6,076 nucleotides of DNA from contig DOBD01000223.1 in the NCBI GenBank assembly GCA_003506275.1, forward strand, positions 3,723 to 9,798, given 5' to 3'. The position numbers and the translations under genes were made by a program. Shown here piece by piece: positions 1-6,076 of the stretch. How positions within the stretch are numbered: the first letter of the stretch is position 1; each line of letters starts with the position of its first letter. Below the pieces are notes generated by a model. It saw only the letters and a list, made by a program, of their open reading frames with translations. It was not told the DNA's origin and did no database searches. This DNA comes from Bacteroidales bacterium. Lineage in GTDB: Bacteria > Bacteroidota > Bacteroidia > Bacteroidales > UBA1402.

Positions 1-2854
1 CTCGGCCGTTGAAGGTGAAGTCTACGCCTTTTCATCGTTGTTTACCGCAGTCGTCTTTTGGGCCATCCTCAAATGGGAGGATGTGGCCGATCAACCCCAC
101 GCTGAACGATGGATAATCTTTATTGCCTATCTGATGGGCCTTTCCATCGGTGTCCACCTCCTCAACTTGTTATGTATCCCAGCCCTGGTTCTGGTGTATT
201 ATTTCAAGAAATCCTCCAAGGTCACAACCAAGGGCTCCTTGTTGGCCCTGCTAGGTTCCGGTGTGCTCATAGCCATCGTACTGTACGGAATTGTTCCTGG
301 TTTTGTCAAGGTCGCATCCTGGTTTGATCTGCTCTTTGTCAATGGGTTGCATTTTTCCTACAACTCAGGTGCCATTTTTTACATCGTTGTTGTCATTGCT
401 GCCATTGCATGGGGTTTATATGAAACGTTCAAAGGTAAAAATGCCTTACGTCAGAAGATAGCCTTCTGTGTCAATATACTATTGGTGGGTATTCCTTTTA
501 TTGGCCACTCCGTAATTATCTGGATCTTGGCGACGGGAGCCTTGGTAGCCGTGGTCTTTACCTGGAAAGGCTTGAATGCCAAATTAATGAACACCGTGTT
601 GCTGTCGCTCATGGTCATGTTGATTGGCTATTCGAGTTACGGTGTCACCGTGATTCGTTCCAACGCCCAACCGCCCATGGATCAGAACTCCCCCAATAAC
701 ATGTTCTCGCTGGAACGCTACCTCAACCGCGAACAATACGGGGAAACACCGTTATTGTACGGGGAAACCTTTGCCTCCGACATCAGTTGGGAAGCGCAAG
801 GCCGTAATTGTGTGCCTGTTTACAAGAAAGAGCACGCTTTGTGGAATCAAGTGGCCAAGGAAAATCCTGATCAACCTGACAAGTACATCATCACTGGCTA
901 CAAAGAGGCTCCTGTGATGGAACCGTCCACCAATATGTTTTTCCCACGCATGCACAGCAAACGGGAAGATCATGTGAAAGCCTATAAGGAGTGGAGCAAT
1001 TTCAAGGGTAAGCGCGTTGTCATCGACCGTTGTGGCCGTAAGGAAACAGTCATGAAACCGACCATGATTGAGAACCTGCGCTTCTTCATCAGCTACCAGG
1101 TGAATTTCATGTACTGGCGCTATTTCATGTGGAATTTTGCCGGTCGCCAAAATGATTTGCAAGGCAACGGGGAAATCAACAACGGTAACTGGATCACCGG
1201 CATTGGCTTTATTGACGACATGTTGGTGGGTGATCAGTCGAATTTGCCCGATGAAATGGCCAACAACAAGGGTCGTAATACCTATTATTTGCTGCCACTT
1301 CTGCTGGGATTGATCGGATTGTTTTATCAGGCCTTCGCCGGTGAAAAGGGCATTCAGGGCTTCTGGGTCACGTTCTTCCTCTTCTTCATGACGGGTTTGG
1401 CTATTGTGGTTTACCTCAACCAGACTCCGTTCCAACCACGTGAACGTGACTATGCCTATGCGGGTTCTTTCTATGCTTTCTGCATCTGGTTGGGTCTTGG
1501 TGTGCCTGCCTTGATCAAGGGGCTCAGAAAATTAATGCCGGAAGTACCGGCAGCAGCTTTGGGAACCCTTCTATGTCTGGGTGTGCCTGCCTTGATGGCC
1601 GCTCAAAACTGGGACGACCACAATCGTTCGGACAGGACCACCGCCAGGGACTTTGCCTACAATTACCTGATGTCTTGTGATGAAAACGGGGTGATCTTTA
1701 CCAATGGAGACAACGATACCTTCCCGCTTTGGTACATTCAGGAAGTAGAAGGTGTGAGAACCGATGTCAGGGTATGTAATTTGAGCTACTTGCAGACCGA
1801 CTGGTACGTAGACCAGATGCGCAGGCCGTATTACGAATCCGACGCGTTGCCCATTTCCTGGGACAGAGCACTGTACGCCAACGGAAAACGTGATATTGCA
1901 CGGGTCATCAAACTCACCGATGATTCCATCAGTCTGGCTACGGCCCTGGATTGGATCAAAACGGATGATCCTCGCTACAAGCGCATACCGGGATATGACC
2001 AGGAATTAGATTTCGTGCCTTCAGAAAAAGTCTTCATTCCTGTTGATAAGGATAAGGTGTTGGCAACCGGTTATGTTGATTCAACGATGGCTCAAAAGAT
2101 CGTTCCCCAGCTGTCGGTCAACCTTGCTGGCAAAAGCTACCTTGGCAAGCATGAATTAATGATACTGGAAATGTTGCATACCAACAACTGGGAGCGCCCC
2201 ATATACTACGCTGTCACAGTTGAGGGGTCTCAGTTCCTGGGTCTCAAGGGAAATTTCCTGCAGGAAGGTTTGGCATACAAGGTGTCACCCATCAAAAGTG
2301 CCAGTGGAGAGCCAACCATCAATACCAAGAAGATGTACGACCTGATGATGAACACGTTCCGCTGGGCCAATGTCAAAGACTCATCCTTATACCTGGATGA
2401 AAACAACTTGCGCATGTGCAACACCCACAGGCACATGATGGCCGGCTTGGCCATGGCTTTGTTCAACGAAGGCCAACTGGAGAAAGCCGAGGCCGTCATC
2501 GATAAGGCGATGGAAGAATTACCCACCAGAACGGTGCCTGCCAATTATTCCGTGGTCGATATGGCCAAGGTGCTTTATGCCATGGGCAAAACTCAAAAGG
2601 CTCACGAGATGATTATGCAGGTGGCCAACAATAGCCTGCAGTACCTGGAGTGGGCCTATGGGTTCAGCCCCAAGCAATACAGAGCGGCCAATGTCATGGT
2701 CAACACGCACCTGTTTACCTTGCAGGAAATCATGGGCGTGCTCAACCAATATGACAAGGACTTGTTCGAATCATATATGCCTGATTTCCAAAAGCATGGT
2801 CAGTTGTTCCAACAGAACATGTCGATGGCTGCCAGGGCTGGTCGTAACCGCTAA
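1..2854 (+). CDS. DUF2723 family multi-pass membrane protein (GT-C / protein O-mannosyltransferase-like), 5' truncated
   Basis: The frame is open from base 2 to a TAA at 2852-2854, giving 950 residues (numbered here from base 2). It opens inside the family motif SAVEGEVYA, so the true start lies left of the window; the TTG at 38 is an internal leucine. Hydrophobic segments lie near 37-68, 78-97, 124-141, 153-188 and 197-217, then a soluble stretch of about 200 residues, then more at 428-445, 454-472, 489-508 and 517-535, and finally a soluble tail of about 415 residues. Conserved-looking blocks are YLNREQYG (240-247), FPRMHS (314-319), NFAGRQND (378-385), NQTPFQPRERDYAYAG (from 473) and NGDNDTFP (568-575). 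Residues 811-880 look like TPR-type paired helices. The family is largely confined to Bacteroidota and is annotated as DUF2723 or as a protein O-mannosyltransferase-like / GT117 glycosyltransferase. A role in moving lipid-linked sugar across or onto the envelope is inferred from family, not shown here. No frameshift is seen. It runs straight into the deacetylase gene. Confidence 0.93.
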   Translation, partial: SAVEGEVYAFSSLFTAVVFWAILKWEDVADQPHAERWIIFIAYLMGLSIGVHLLNLLCIPALVLVYYFKKSSKVTTKGSLLALLGSGVLIAIVLYGIVPGFVKVASWFDLLFVNGLHFSYNSGAIFYIVVVIAAIAWGLYETFKGKNALRQKIAFCVNILLVGIPFIGHSVIIWILATGALVAVVFTWKGLNAKLMNTVLLSLMVMLIGYSSYGVTVIRSNAQPPMDQNSPNNMFSLERYLNREQYGETPLLYGETFASDISWEAQGRNCVPVYKKEHALWNQVAKENPDQPDKYIITGYKEAPVMEPSTNMFFPRMHSKREDHVKAYKEWSNFKGKRVVIDRCGRKETVMKPTMIENLRFFISYQVNFMYWRYFMWNFAGRQNDLQGNGEINNGNWITGIGFIDDMLVGDQSNLPDEMANNKGRNTYYLLPLLLGLIGLFYQAFAGEKGIQGFWVTFFLFFMTGLAIVVYLNQTPFQPRERDYAYAGSFYAFCIWLGLGVPALIKGLRKLMPEVPAAALGTLLCLGVPALMAAQNWDDHNRSDRTTARDFAYNYLMSCDENGVIFTNGDNDTFPLWYIQEVEGVRTDVRVCNLSYLQTDWYVDQMRRPYYESDALPISWDRALYANGKRDIARVIKLTDDSISLATALDWIKTDDPRYKRIPGYDQELDFVPSEKVFIPVDKDKVLATGYVDSTMAQKIVPQLSVNLAGKSYLGKHELMILEMLHTNNWERPIYYAVTVEGSQFLGLKGNFLQEGLAYKVSPIKSASGEPTINTKKMYDLMMNTFRWANVKDSSLYLDENNLRMCNTHRHMMAGLAMALFNEGQLEKAEAVIDKAMEELPTRTVPANYSVVDMAKVLYAMGKTQKAHEMIMQVANNSLQYLEWAYGFSPKQYRAANVMVNTHLFTLQEIMGVLNQYDKDLFESYMPDFQKHGQLFQQNMSMAARAGRNR
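1499..1596 (+). repeat. 17-bp exact direct repeat pair inside the DUF2723 gene
   Basis: GGTGTGCCTGCCTTGAT occurs at 1499-1515 and again at 1580-1596. The copies are 81 bp apart, exactly 27 codons, and both encode GVPAL (residues 500-504 and 527-531) within the last two hydrophobic segments before the soluble tail. Either a small internal duplication / gene conversion or chance in hydrophobic coding sequence could explain it. Confidence 0.7.
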
Positions 2855-2857
2855 AGG
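2852..2857 (+). promoter_or_regulatory. stop codon / translational coupling junction before the deacetylase
   Basis: The DUF2723 stop TAA is followed by AGG and then directly by the ATG at 2858. The only purine-rich, SD-like stretch (AAAGG) therefore touches the start codon with no spacer, too close for normal Shine-Dalgarno pairing. Ribosomes ending the upstream gene could restart at this ATG. Weak SD use is usual in Bacteroidota, so coupling is an inference from spacing. Confidence 0.4.
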
Positions 2858-3466
2858 ATGTTTATCGAACAATTACCGGACTTTGTGCGCTGCCTGTATA
2901 AAGGGGTCTTATGGCGCAAAAGTCCGTCTGAAAAAACCATTTACCTGACGTTCGATGACGGACCAATACCCGAGGTGACACCTAGGGTATTGGACGTCCT
3001 TGACAGGTATGATGTCAAAGCCACCTTCTTCTGTGTGGGTGAAAATGTAATGCGGTATCCCGACGTTTACAAGGATGTCTTGGCGCGTGGCCATCGCACC
3101 GGTAACCATACCTATAATCATTACAGAGGTTTGTTCCGCAACTCGGCAGACTACCTGGCCAACATCGATAAGGCCGCGCAATACATCGAAAGCGATTTAT
3201 TCAGACCGCCTCATGGTGATATGAAGTGGAGCCAGCTACGCACACTTAGAAAGCAATACCAGGTGGTTCAATGGGATGTGATATCCAGGGACTACAACTC
3301 CGACCTTGAACCTGAAAAAGTCCTGGCCATCGTGAAAAAATACGCCAGGAATGGATCCATCATCGTTTTTCACGACTCTTTGAAAGCGGCTCGCAACATG
3401 CAGTATGCGCTACCAAGAGCCATTGAATACCTGAAAGAGCAAGGGTTTGCCTTCGGGGTGTTATGA
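2858..3466 (+). CDS. NodB-type polysaccharide deacetylase (carbohydrate esterase family 4-like)
   Basis: This complete 202-residue protein is essentially a bare NodB domain, the metal-dependent fold that removes N-acetyl (or similar acyl) groups from sugar polymers. MT1 is TFDDGP at 31-36, with D33 the expected catalytic base and D34 a metal ligand. MT2 is HTYNH, with H84 and H88 as the other metal ligands. MT3 is RPPHG at 116-120. MT4 is around WDVISRDY (139-146). MT5 is IIVFHDS, with H172 the expected catalytic histidine. All core residues are present, so it should be active. The N-terminus (LPDFVRCLYKGVLWRK) has no convincing signal peptide or lipobox, so a cytoplasmic or membrane-associated place is likely. 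The ATG at 2858 is chosen because it follows the upstream stop by 3 bp and puts MT1 at the usual distance for short family members. MT3 is odd: His replaces the usual Tyr/Phe. The substrate is unknown; coupling to the DUF2723 gene suggests an envelope glycan or lipid-linked sugar. Confidence 0.93.
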   Translation: MFIEQLPDFVRCLYKGVLWRKSPSEKTIYLTFDDGPIPEVTPRVLDVLDRYDVKATFFCVGENVMRYPDVYKDVLARGHRTGNHTYNHYRGLFRNSADYLANIDKAAQYIESDLFRPPHGDMKWSQLRTLRKQYQVVQWDVISRDYNSDLEPEKVLAIVKKYARNGSIIVFHDSLKAARNMQYALPRAIEYLKEQGFAFGVL

Positions 3467-3481
3467 CGTTTTATTCAATCA
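3467..3481. other. 15-bp convergent junction with no visible terminator
   Basis: The plus-strand deacetylase ends at 3466 and the minus-strand dprA ends at 3482. The gap is AT-rich, and no stable GC stem followed by a T run was found on either strand in or just beside it. Transcripts from the two sides probably overlap into each other's 3' coding ends. Confidence 0.5.
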
Positions 3482-4594
3482 TTATTTACCTTTTGCCCTG
3501 AATCGACTGCCTGGCAAGGCTTCAACCAAACCCTCCAATTCCAATTGCATGGTGGAAGCTAAAACATCACCTACGGACAATCCCGTCAAGGACACTAGTT
3601 CATTGAGGCTGACAGTCTCTGTCAACCTGAGCTGTTTGTAAACCGCTTGGTCTTTTATATCAAGGGCTCTGAACAATGTCTGCTCCACTCCTTTTTGAGA
3701 AACTGAAGTGGTTTCGCCCCATCCAAGATCGGCGAGGACGTCATCTGGACTATCCGTCAGGGTGGCCACCAGGCGTTTTATCAGGTTGTTGTTGCCTTTG
3801 GAGCGCGAATCCGTGGGACGTCCAGGTCTCGAATAGACAGGTCGTCCGTATTCAAATGCCCTGGAGGCTGTGTTGAGCGAGCCACCCTTTTCTCCGGATT
3901 CTACCACGATACACGCATCACTGACGCCGGCTACGATACGGTTACGTTGTAAAAAACGCCATGGCTCAGCCGCTGTTCCTGGTTTAAGTTCGCTCAACAA
4001 ACAACCTGTGGCTTGCAGCGCTTCTGCCGTGTGGTAGTGGGCGGCCGGGTAAAGCGTATCCAATCCGTGGGCTAACACCGCTACGGTGGGTAGGCCTTGG
4101 TTTAAGGCAGCTATGTGGGCGGTAATGTCTATGCCGTAAGCCAATCCGCTGACCACCACGAGATCCGGGACTCTTTTTGCCAATCCTGCCACGATGGCTT
4201 CCGTCCACTCGCGGCCACCAGGTGTTGGTTTTCTGGTACCTACAATCGACAACACCCGAGGGGCGTTCAGTACTGGTTTACCTTTGTAGAAAACGAAGAC
4301 TGGGGCATCATCACAGAAGGTCAACCGATGGGGGTAATCGGTTTCGCCGTAGAACGCCATGTCGCAGCCTAGCTTGAGGGCTTTTTCAAGAATTTCGTCG
4401 GCTTCCCTCAGCAAGCGTTCTTTGCTTTCCAATGCCAGTTTCAGGGTCAGTGGAAGTAGGGGAAGGTTTTTCAGCGTGGTATCACTGAAAACGGCCTCCG
4501 GTGAACCGGCATAGGTCAATAAGGCTTTATCAACCCCTGGCTTTCCAAAAGGCAGCAGGGAATAGGCCACCTGGAAGCGACGCCTTTCGTCCAT
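3482..4594 (-). CDS. dprA: DNA-processing protein DprA
   Basis: The 370-residue length is normal for the family. DprA binds incoming single-stranded DNA in the cytoplasm, protects it and loads RecA during natural transformation; it is also widespread in species not known to be competent. Domains: an N-terminal SAM/HhH-like helical region (about 1-75), a Rossmann-like DprA core (about 80-290) and a C-terminal winged-helix domain (about 303-370; LNELVSLTGLSVGDVLASTM at 330-349 fits its recognition region). Core signatures are IVGTRKPTPGG (117-127), SGLAYGID (149-156) followed by AH (159-160), FLQRNRIVAG (214-223), GGSLNTA (237-243), GRPVYSRPG (250-258) and GNNNLIK (267-273). The first and last differ slightly from the common GSR and GSN forms but keep the glycines. 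The ATG at 4592-4594 lies 10 bp after the thioesterase stop, in the same direction, so it is probably cotranscribed with it. No truncation or missing key residue is seen. Confidence 0.96.
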   Translation of the reverse strand: MDERRRFQVAYSLLPFGKPGVDKALLTYAGSPEAVFSDTTLKNLPLLPLTLKLALESKERLLREADEILEKALKLGCDMAFYGETDYPHRLTFCDDAPVFVFYKGKPVLNAPRVLSIVGTRKPTPGGREWTEAIVAGLAKRVPDLVVVSGLAYGIDITAHIAALNQGLPTVAVLAHGLDTLYPAAHYHTAEALQATGCLLSELKPGTAAEPWRFLQRNRIVAGVSDACIVVESGEKGGSLNTASRAFEYGRPVYSRPGRPTDSRSKGNNNLIKRLVATLTDSPDDVLADLGWGETTSVSQKGVEQTLFRALDIKDQAVYKQLRLTETVSLNELVSLTGLSVGDVLASTMQLELEGLVEALPGSRFRAKGK

Positions 4595-4604
4595 GGCCTA
4601 GGCC

Positions 4605-4985
4605 TTATTGGGGAGATAACAGGTCGTAATCCTGGAGCTTGCCATTGACCAGGCAGACGGCATCCACCCTGGCTTTGACGACCAAAGCCTGGTCAGGCTC
4701 ACGGTAGATGTTTTGCCGGAAGACCCAACGAAGGCCTTCTTTTTTCATGTCAACAGTCACCGTAAAACTATCCTTGCTTTTAAGTGGGGTCTTGAAGGCC
4801 ATTTCCAGCCTGGCTACGACAAAGTCGATGCCTTTGTCGTGAAGGTCTGAAAAACTCAAGCCCAGGGATTGGATGTATTCATGTCTGGCGTGTTCCAGAA
4901 AATGTTGGTAATTGGCGTTGTTGACAATGCCTTGCAGGTCGCATTCATAATCCCTGACTTTGAACAATAAGGTGTATGGCTCCAT
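4605..4985 (-). CDS. hotdog-fold acyl-CoA thioesterase (4-hydroxybenzoyl-CoA thioesterase / YbgC-like)
   Basis: From the ATG at 4983-4985 the protein has 126 residues, a normal size for a single hotdog domain; such proteins work as tetramers in the cytoplasm and hydrolyse acyl-CoA thioesters. The signature VRDYECDLQGIVNNANY runs from about residue 10 to 26 and carries the expected catalytic Asp (D16), G19, V21, N22-N23 and Y26, followed by FLEHAR with E31 and R34. The rest fits the beta strands of the fold (VVARLEMAFKTPLKSKD, then FTVTVDMKKEG, then VVKARVDAVCLVNGK). The frame also has a GTG at 5006 adding seven residues (MPLNSCF), but that codon overlaps the -7 promoter element and would lie upstream of the expected transcript start, so the ATG is preferred. 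The substrate cannot be read from sequence. dprA follows after 10 bp, a palindromic spacer GGCCTAGGCC. Confidence 0.9.
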   Translation of the reverse strand: MEPYTLLFKVRDYECDLQGIVNNANYQHFLEHARHEYIQSLGLSFSDLHDKGIDFVVARLEMAFKTPLKSKDSFTVTVDMKKEGLRWVFRQNIYREPDQALVVKARVDAVCLVNGKLQDYDLLSPQ

Positions 4986-4986
4986 A

Positions 4987-4998
4987 AAACAGCTGTTT
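4987..4998. repeat. 12-bp perfect palindrome AAACAGCTGTTT next to the thioesterase start
   Basis: The 12 bases equal their own reverse complement. They sit one base upstream of the thioesterase ATG and about 7 bp downstream of the predicted -7 element, so they would lie in the short 5' leader. It could be a dimeric-repressor operator, or chance in AT-rich DNA. A related copy with 10 of 12 matches lies at 5043-5054. Confidence 0.45.
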
Positions 4999-5005
4999 AA
5001 TGGCA

Positions 5006-5013
5006 CAAAGATA
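5006..5013 (-). promoter_or_regulatory. Bacteroidota-type -7 promoter element (TATCTTTG) for thioesterase-dprA
   Basis: The minus strand reads TATCTTTG, a perfect match to TAnnTTTG, the -7 element used by the Bacteroidota primary sigma factor. Nineteen bases upstream, at 5033-5036, the strand reads TTTT inside a T-rich run, a partial match to the -33 consensus TTTG at the expected spacing. The element lies in the AT-rich gap after the U32 gene, and a start a few bases downstream gives a leader of roughly 15-20 nt before the ATG at 4985. The match is direct; promoter activity is inferred. Confidence 0.6.
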
Positions 5014-5048
5014 TGTAAATAAATATGAAATTAAAAATAAATAAACAG

Positions 5049-6076
5049 TTATTTTATTTGCGTTGTATCTGAGGGCTTGACGGCCAGTATCTTGTACAGT
5101 TTATCCGAGGGTCTGATCTTTTCCCCGAGGGGTATGGAAATGGCCTGGCCTTTAACGGCCTTATCAACCGGCTGCCCATTCACATGAATCTCGGTTGCCA
5201 CTGTTTCAAGAGCACCGGTGGTTGGTCCTGTAATCAGGATGGTGTCTCCCGGGCTGAGGCTGTTGCTTTCCAAGCTGAATTCAGCCACACCGAGTTTGGA
5301 AAAATACTTGACCCCTTTGCCAATCAGGACTTTGCGGGTGGTGGCAGACGATCCATAGGCATGAGTCCATTCACCCAAGCGTTGCCCCAGGTAGTAGCCG
5401 TCCCAGAAGCCGCGGTTGAAGACGGTGGCGAGTCGTTCGTTCCAGTCATTGATCTTCTCCTCTCCGAAAGCGTCGTTGCAATAGGCTTCTACGGCCTCCC
5501 TGTAACAGGAAGTGACAATACGGACGTATTCAGGACCACGGGCACGTCCCTCGATCTTGAATACCCGCACGCCTGCATCCATCATCTTGTTCATGAAGTG
5601 AATGGTTTTCAGATCCTTGGGTGACATGATATACTCATTGTCAATCTCCAGCTCGATCTCGCTATCCTTGTCACGAACGATATAACCTCTGCGGCAGATC
5701 TGGTTGCAAGCCCCTCTGTTGGCTGAGAGGTTCTTCTCGTGCAGGCTGAGGTAACACTTGCCCGATACCGCCATACAGAGCGCACCGTGGGCAAACATCT
5801 CAATACGGATCAGCCTTCCCGAAGGACCTTTGATCTGCTGCTCCAGGATATCGCGATAAATGGCAGCCACCTGATCGAGGTTGAGTTCCCGTGCCAGCAC
5901 CACCACATCGGCAAACTGCGCATAGAACTTCAACGATTCGCTGTTGGTGATGTTCAGCTGCGTGGAGAGATGCACTTCCACCCCGATGCTGCGGGCATAA
6001 ACCATTACTGCCACATCGGCGGCAATGATGGCAGTGAGCCGTGCCACCCTGGCGGCATCAACGATCCTGCGCATCA
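5049..6076 (-). CDS. U32-family (peptidase U32 / collagenase-like) protein, probable TrhP-type tRNA hydroxylase, 5' truncated
   Basis: At least 341 residues are visible, ending at TAA 5049-5051. The ATG at 6074 is probably internal: its surroundings (ARVARLTAIIAADVAVMVYAR, then HLSTQLNITN) match family sequence normally about 70-80 residues into the protein, so the start is beyond the right edge. The U32 signature is clear: E92-MFAHGALC (C100), then MAVSGKC (C107) and YLS. With C123 and C127 in RGACNQICRR these give four cysteines placed as in relatives that carry a 4Fe-4S cluster. A C-terminal beta-barrel domain follows from about 240. Family knowledge: E. coli TrhP (YegQ) and RlhA are prephenate-dependent RNA hydroxylases (tRNA ho5U34 and 23S rRNA C2501), UbiU/V hydroxylate quinone precursors, and Porphyromonas PrtC was named a collagenase. 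The single-domain length favours TrhP over the longer RlhA. It precedes the thioesterase by a 63-bp gap containing a separate promoter. Confidence 0.9.
   Translation of the reverse strand, partial: MRRIVDAARVARLTAIIAADVAVMVYARSIGVEVHLSTQLNITNSESLKFYAQFADVVVLARELNLDQVAAIYRDILEQQIKGPSGRLIRIEMFAHGALCMAVSGKCYLSLHEKNLSANRGACNQICRRGYIVRDKDSEIELEIDNEYIMSPKDLKTIHFMNKMMDAGVRVFKIEGRARGPEYVRIVTSCYREAVEAYCNDAFGEEKINDWNERLATVFNRGFWDGYYLGQRLGEWTHAYGSSATTRKVLIGKGVKYFSKLGVAEFSLESNSLSPGDTILITGPTTGALETVATEIHVNGQPVDKAVKGQAISIPLGEKIRPSDKLYKILAVKPSDTTQIK

Noticed and set aside
38..40. TTG at 38 as the start of the DUF2723 gene
   Set aside because: The frame is open to the window edge and the 12 codons before it encode the conserved SAVEGEVYAFSS block, so the gene starts outside the window.
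752..1435. 227-codon open frame on the minus strand inside the DUF2723 gene
   Set aside because: It lies wholly antisense to well-conserved family blocks, its translation is low-complexity and resembles no family I know, and there is no promoter or start signal. Shadow frame.
2658..2948. 96-codon plus-strand frame spanning the DUF2723-deacetylase junction
   Set aside because: It overlaps the ends of two certain genes in another frame and is rich in Ser/Cys/Arg in the manner of a shadow frame.
3509..3520. Possible hairpin GCCTGGCAAGGC as a dprA terminator
   Set aside because: The stem is only four base pairs, it lies inside the coding end, and no T-run follows directly.
3984..4377. Several open frames of 66-85 codons on both strands inside dprA
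   Set aside because: They overlap conserved dprA motifs in other frames and read as Arg/Pro/His-rich shadow sequence.
4595..4604. 10-bp palindrome GGCCTAGGCC between thioesterase and dprA
   Set aside because: Short, GC-rich and without a loop or nearby promoter; it may just be spacer, so I mention it only in the thioesterase entry.
5184..5624. 146-codon plus-strand frame opposite the U32 gene
   Set aside because: Antisense to the U32 domain, with no recognisable motif; the opposite strand fully explains the sequence.
1..6076. tRNA, rRNA, CRISPR array, insertion sequence, or phage/defence module
   Set aside because: No repeats with spacers, terminal inverted repeats, transposase motifs, cloverleaf sequences or defence-family domains were found; all five genes look like ordinary chromosomal genes.

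Overview
The window looks like chromosomal DNA of a member of the Bacteroidota, most likely near the order Bacteroidales. The reasons are a DUF2723 membrane protein (a family concentrated in this phylum), a Bacteroidota-type NodB deacetylase, the run U32 protein / thioesterase / dprA, and a perfect match to the phylum's -7 promoter element TAnnTTTG (minus strand, 5006-5013). Genes are tightly packed. No RNA genes, mobile elements, CRISPR arrays or other signs of recent transfer were seen, and no gene-free stretch exceeds 65 bp.

Layout. Bases 1-3466 hold two plus-strand genes: the 3' 950 codons of a large DUF2723 (GT-C-like) membrane protein, cut by the left edge, and, 3 bp after its stop, a complete 202-residue NodB-type polysaccharide deacetylase. 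The second is probably cotranscribed and translationally coupled to the first. Bases 3482-6076 hold three minus-strand genes, read from right to left: a U32-family protein (TrhP/PrtC-like, cut by the right edge), a short hotdog acyl-CoA thioesterase, and dprA. The two blocks converge, with only 15 bp between the deacetylase stop and the dprA stop.

How the genes work together. The plus-strand pair suggests an envelope or glycan task: a multi-spanning, sugar-transferase-like protein with a large soluble C-terminal part containing TPR-like helices, plus a carbohydrate de-N-acetylase that has no signal peptide. The minus-strand set combines a probable RNA-hydroxylation enzyme, a housekeeping thioesterase and the RecA loader used in transformation. 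These functions are unrelated, so it is probably a conserved housekeeping neighbourhood rather than a pathway. The thioesterase-dprA pair seems to have its own promoter in the AT-rich gap 4986-5048. That promoter also argues that the thioesterase starts at the ATG at 4985, not at the upstream GTG at 5006.

Nothing here clearly amounts to an undescribed system. The points most worth a second look are the promoter with a 12-bp palindrome between it and the thioesterase start, the coupled DUF2723-deacetylase pair of uncertain substrate, and an unusual MT3 motif in the deacetylase.
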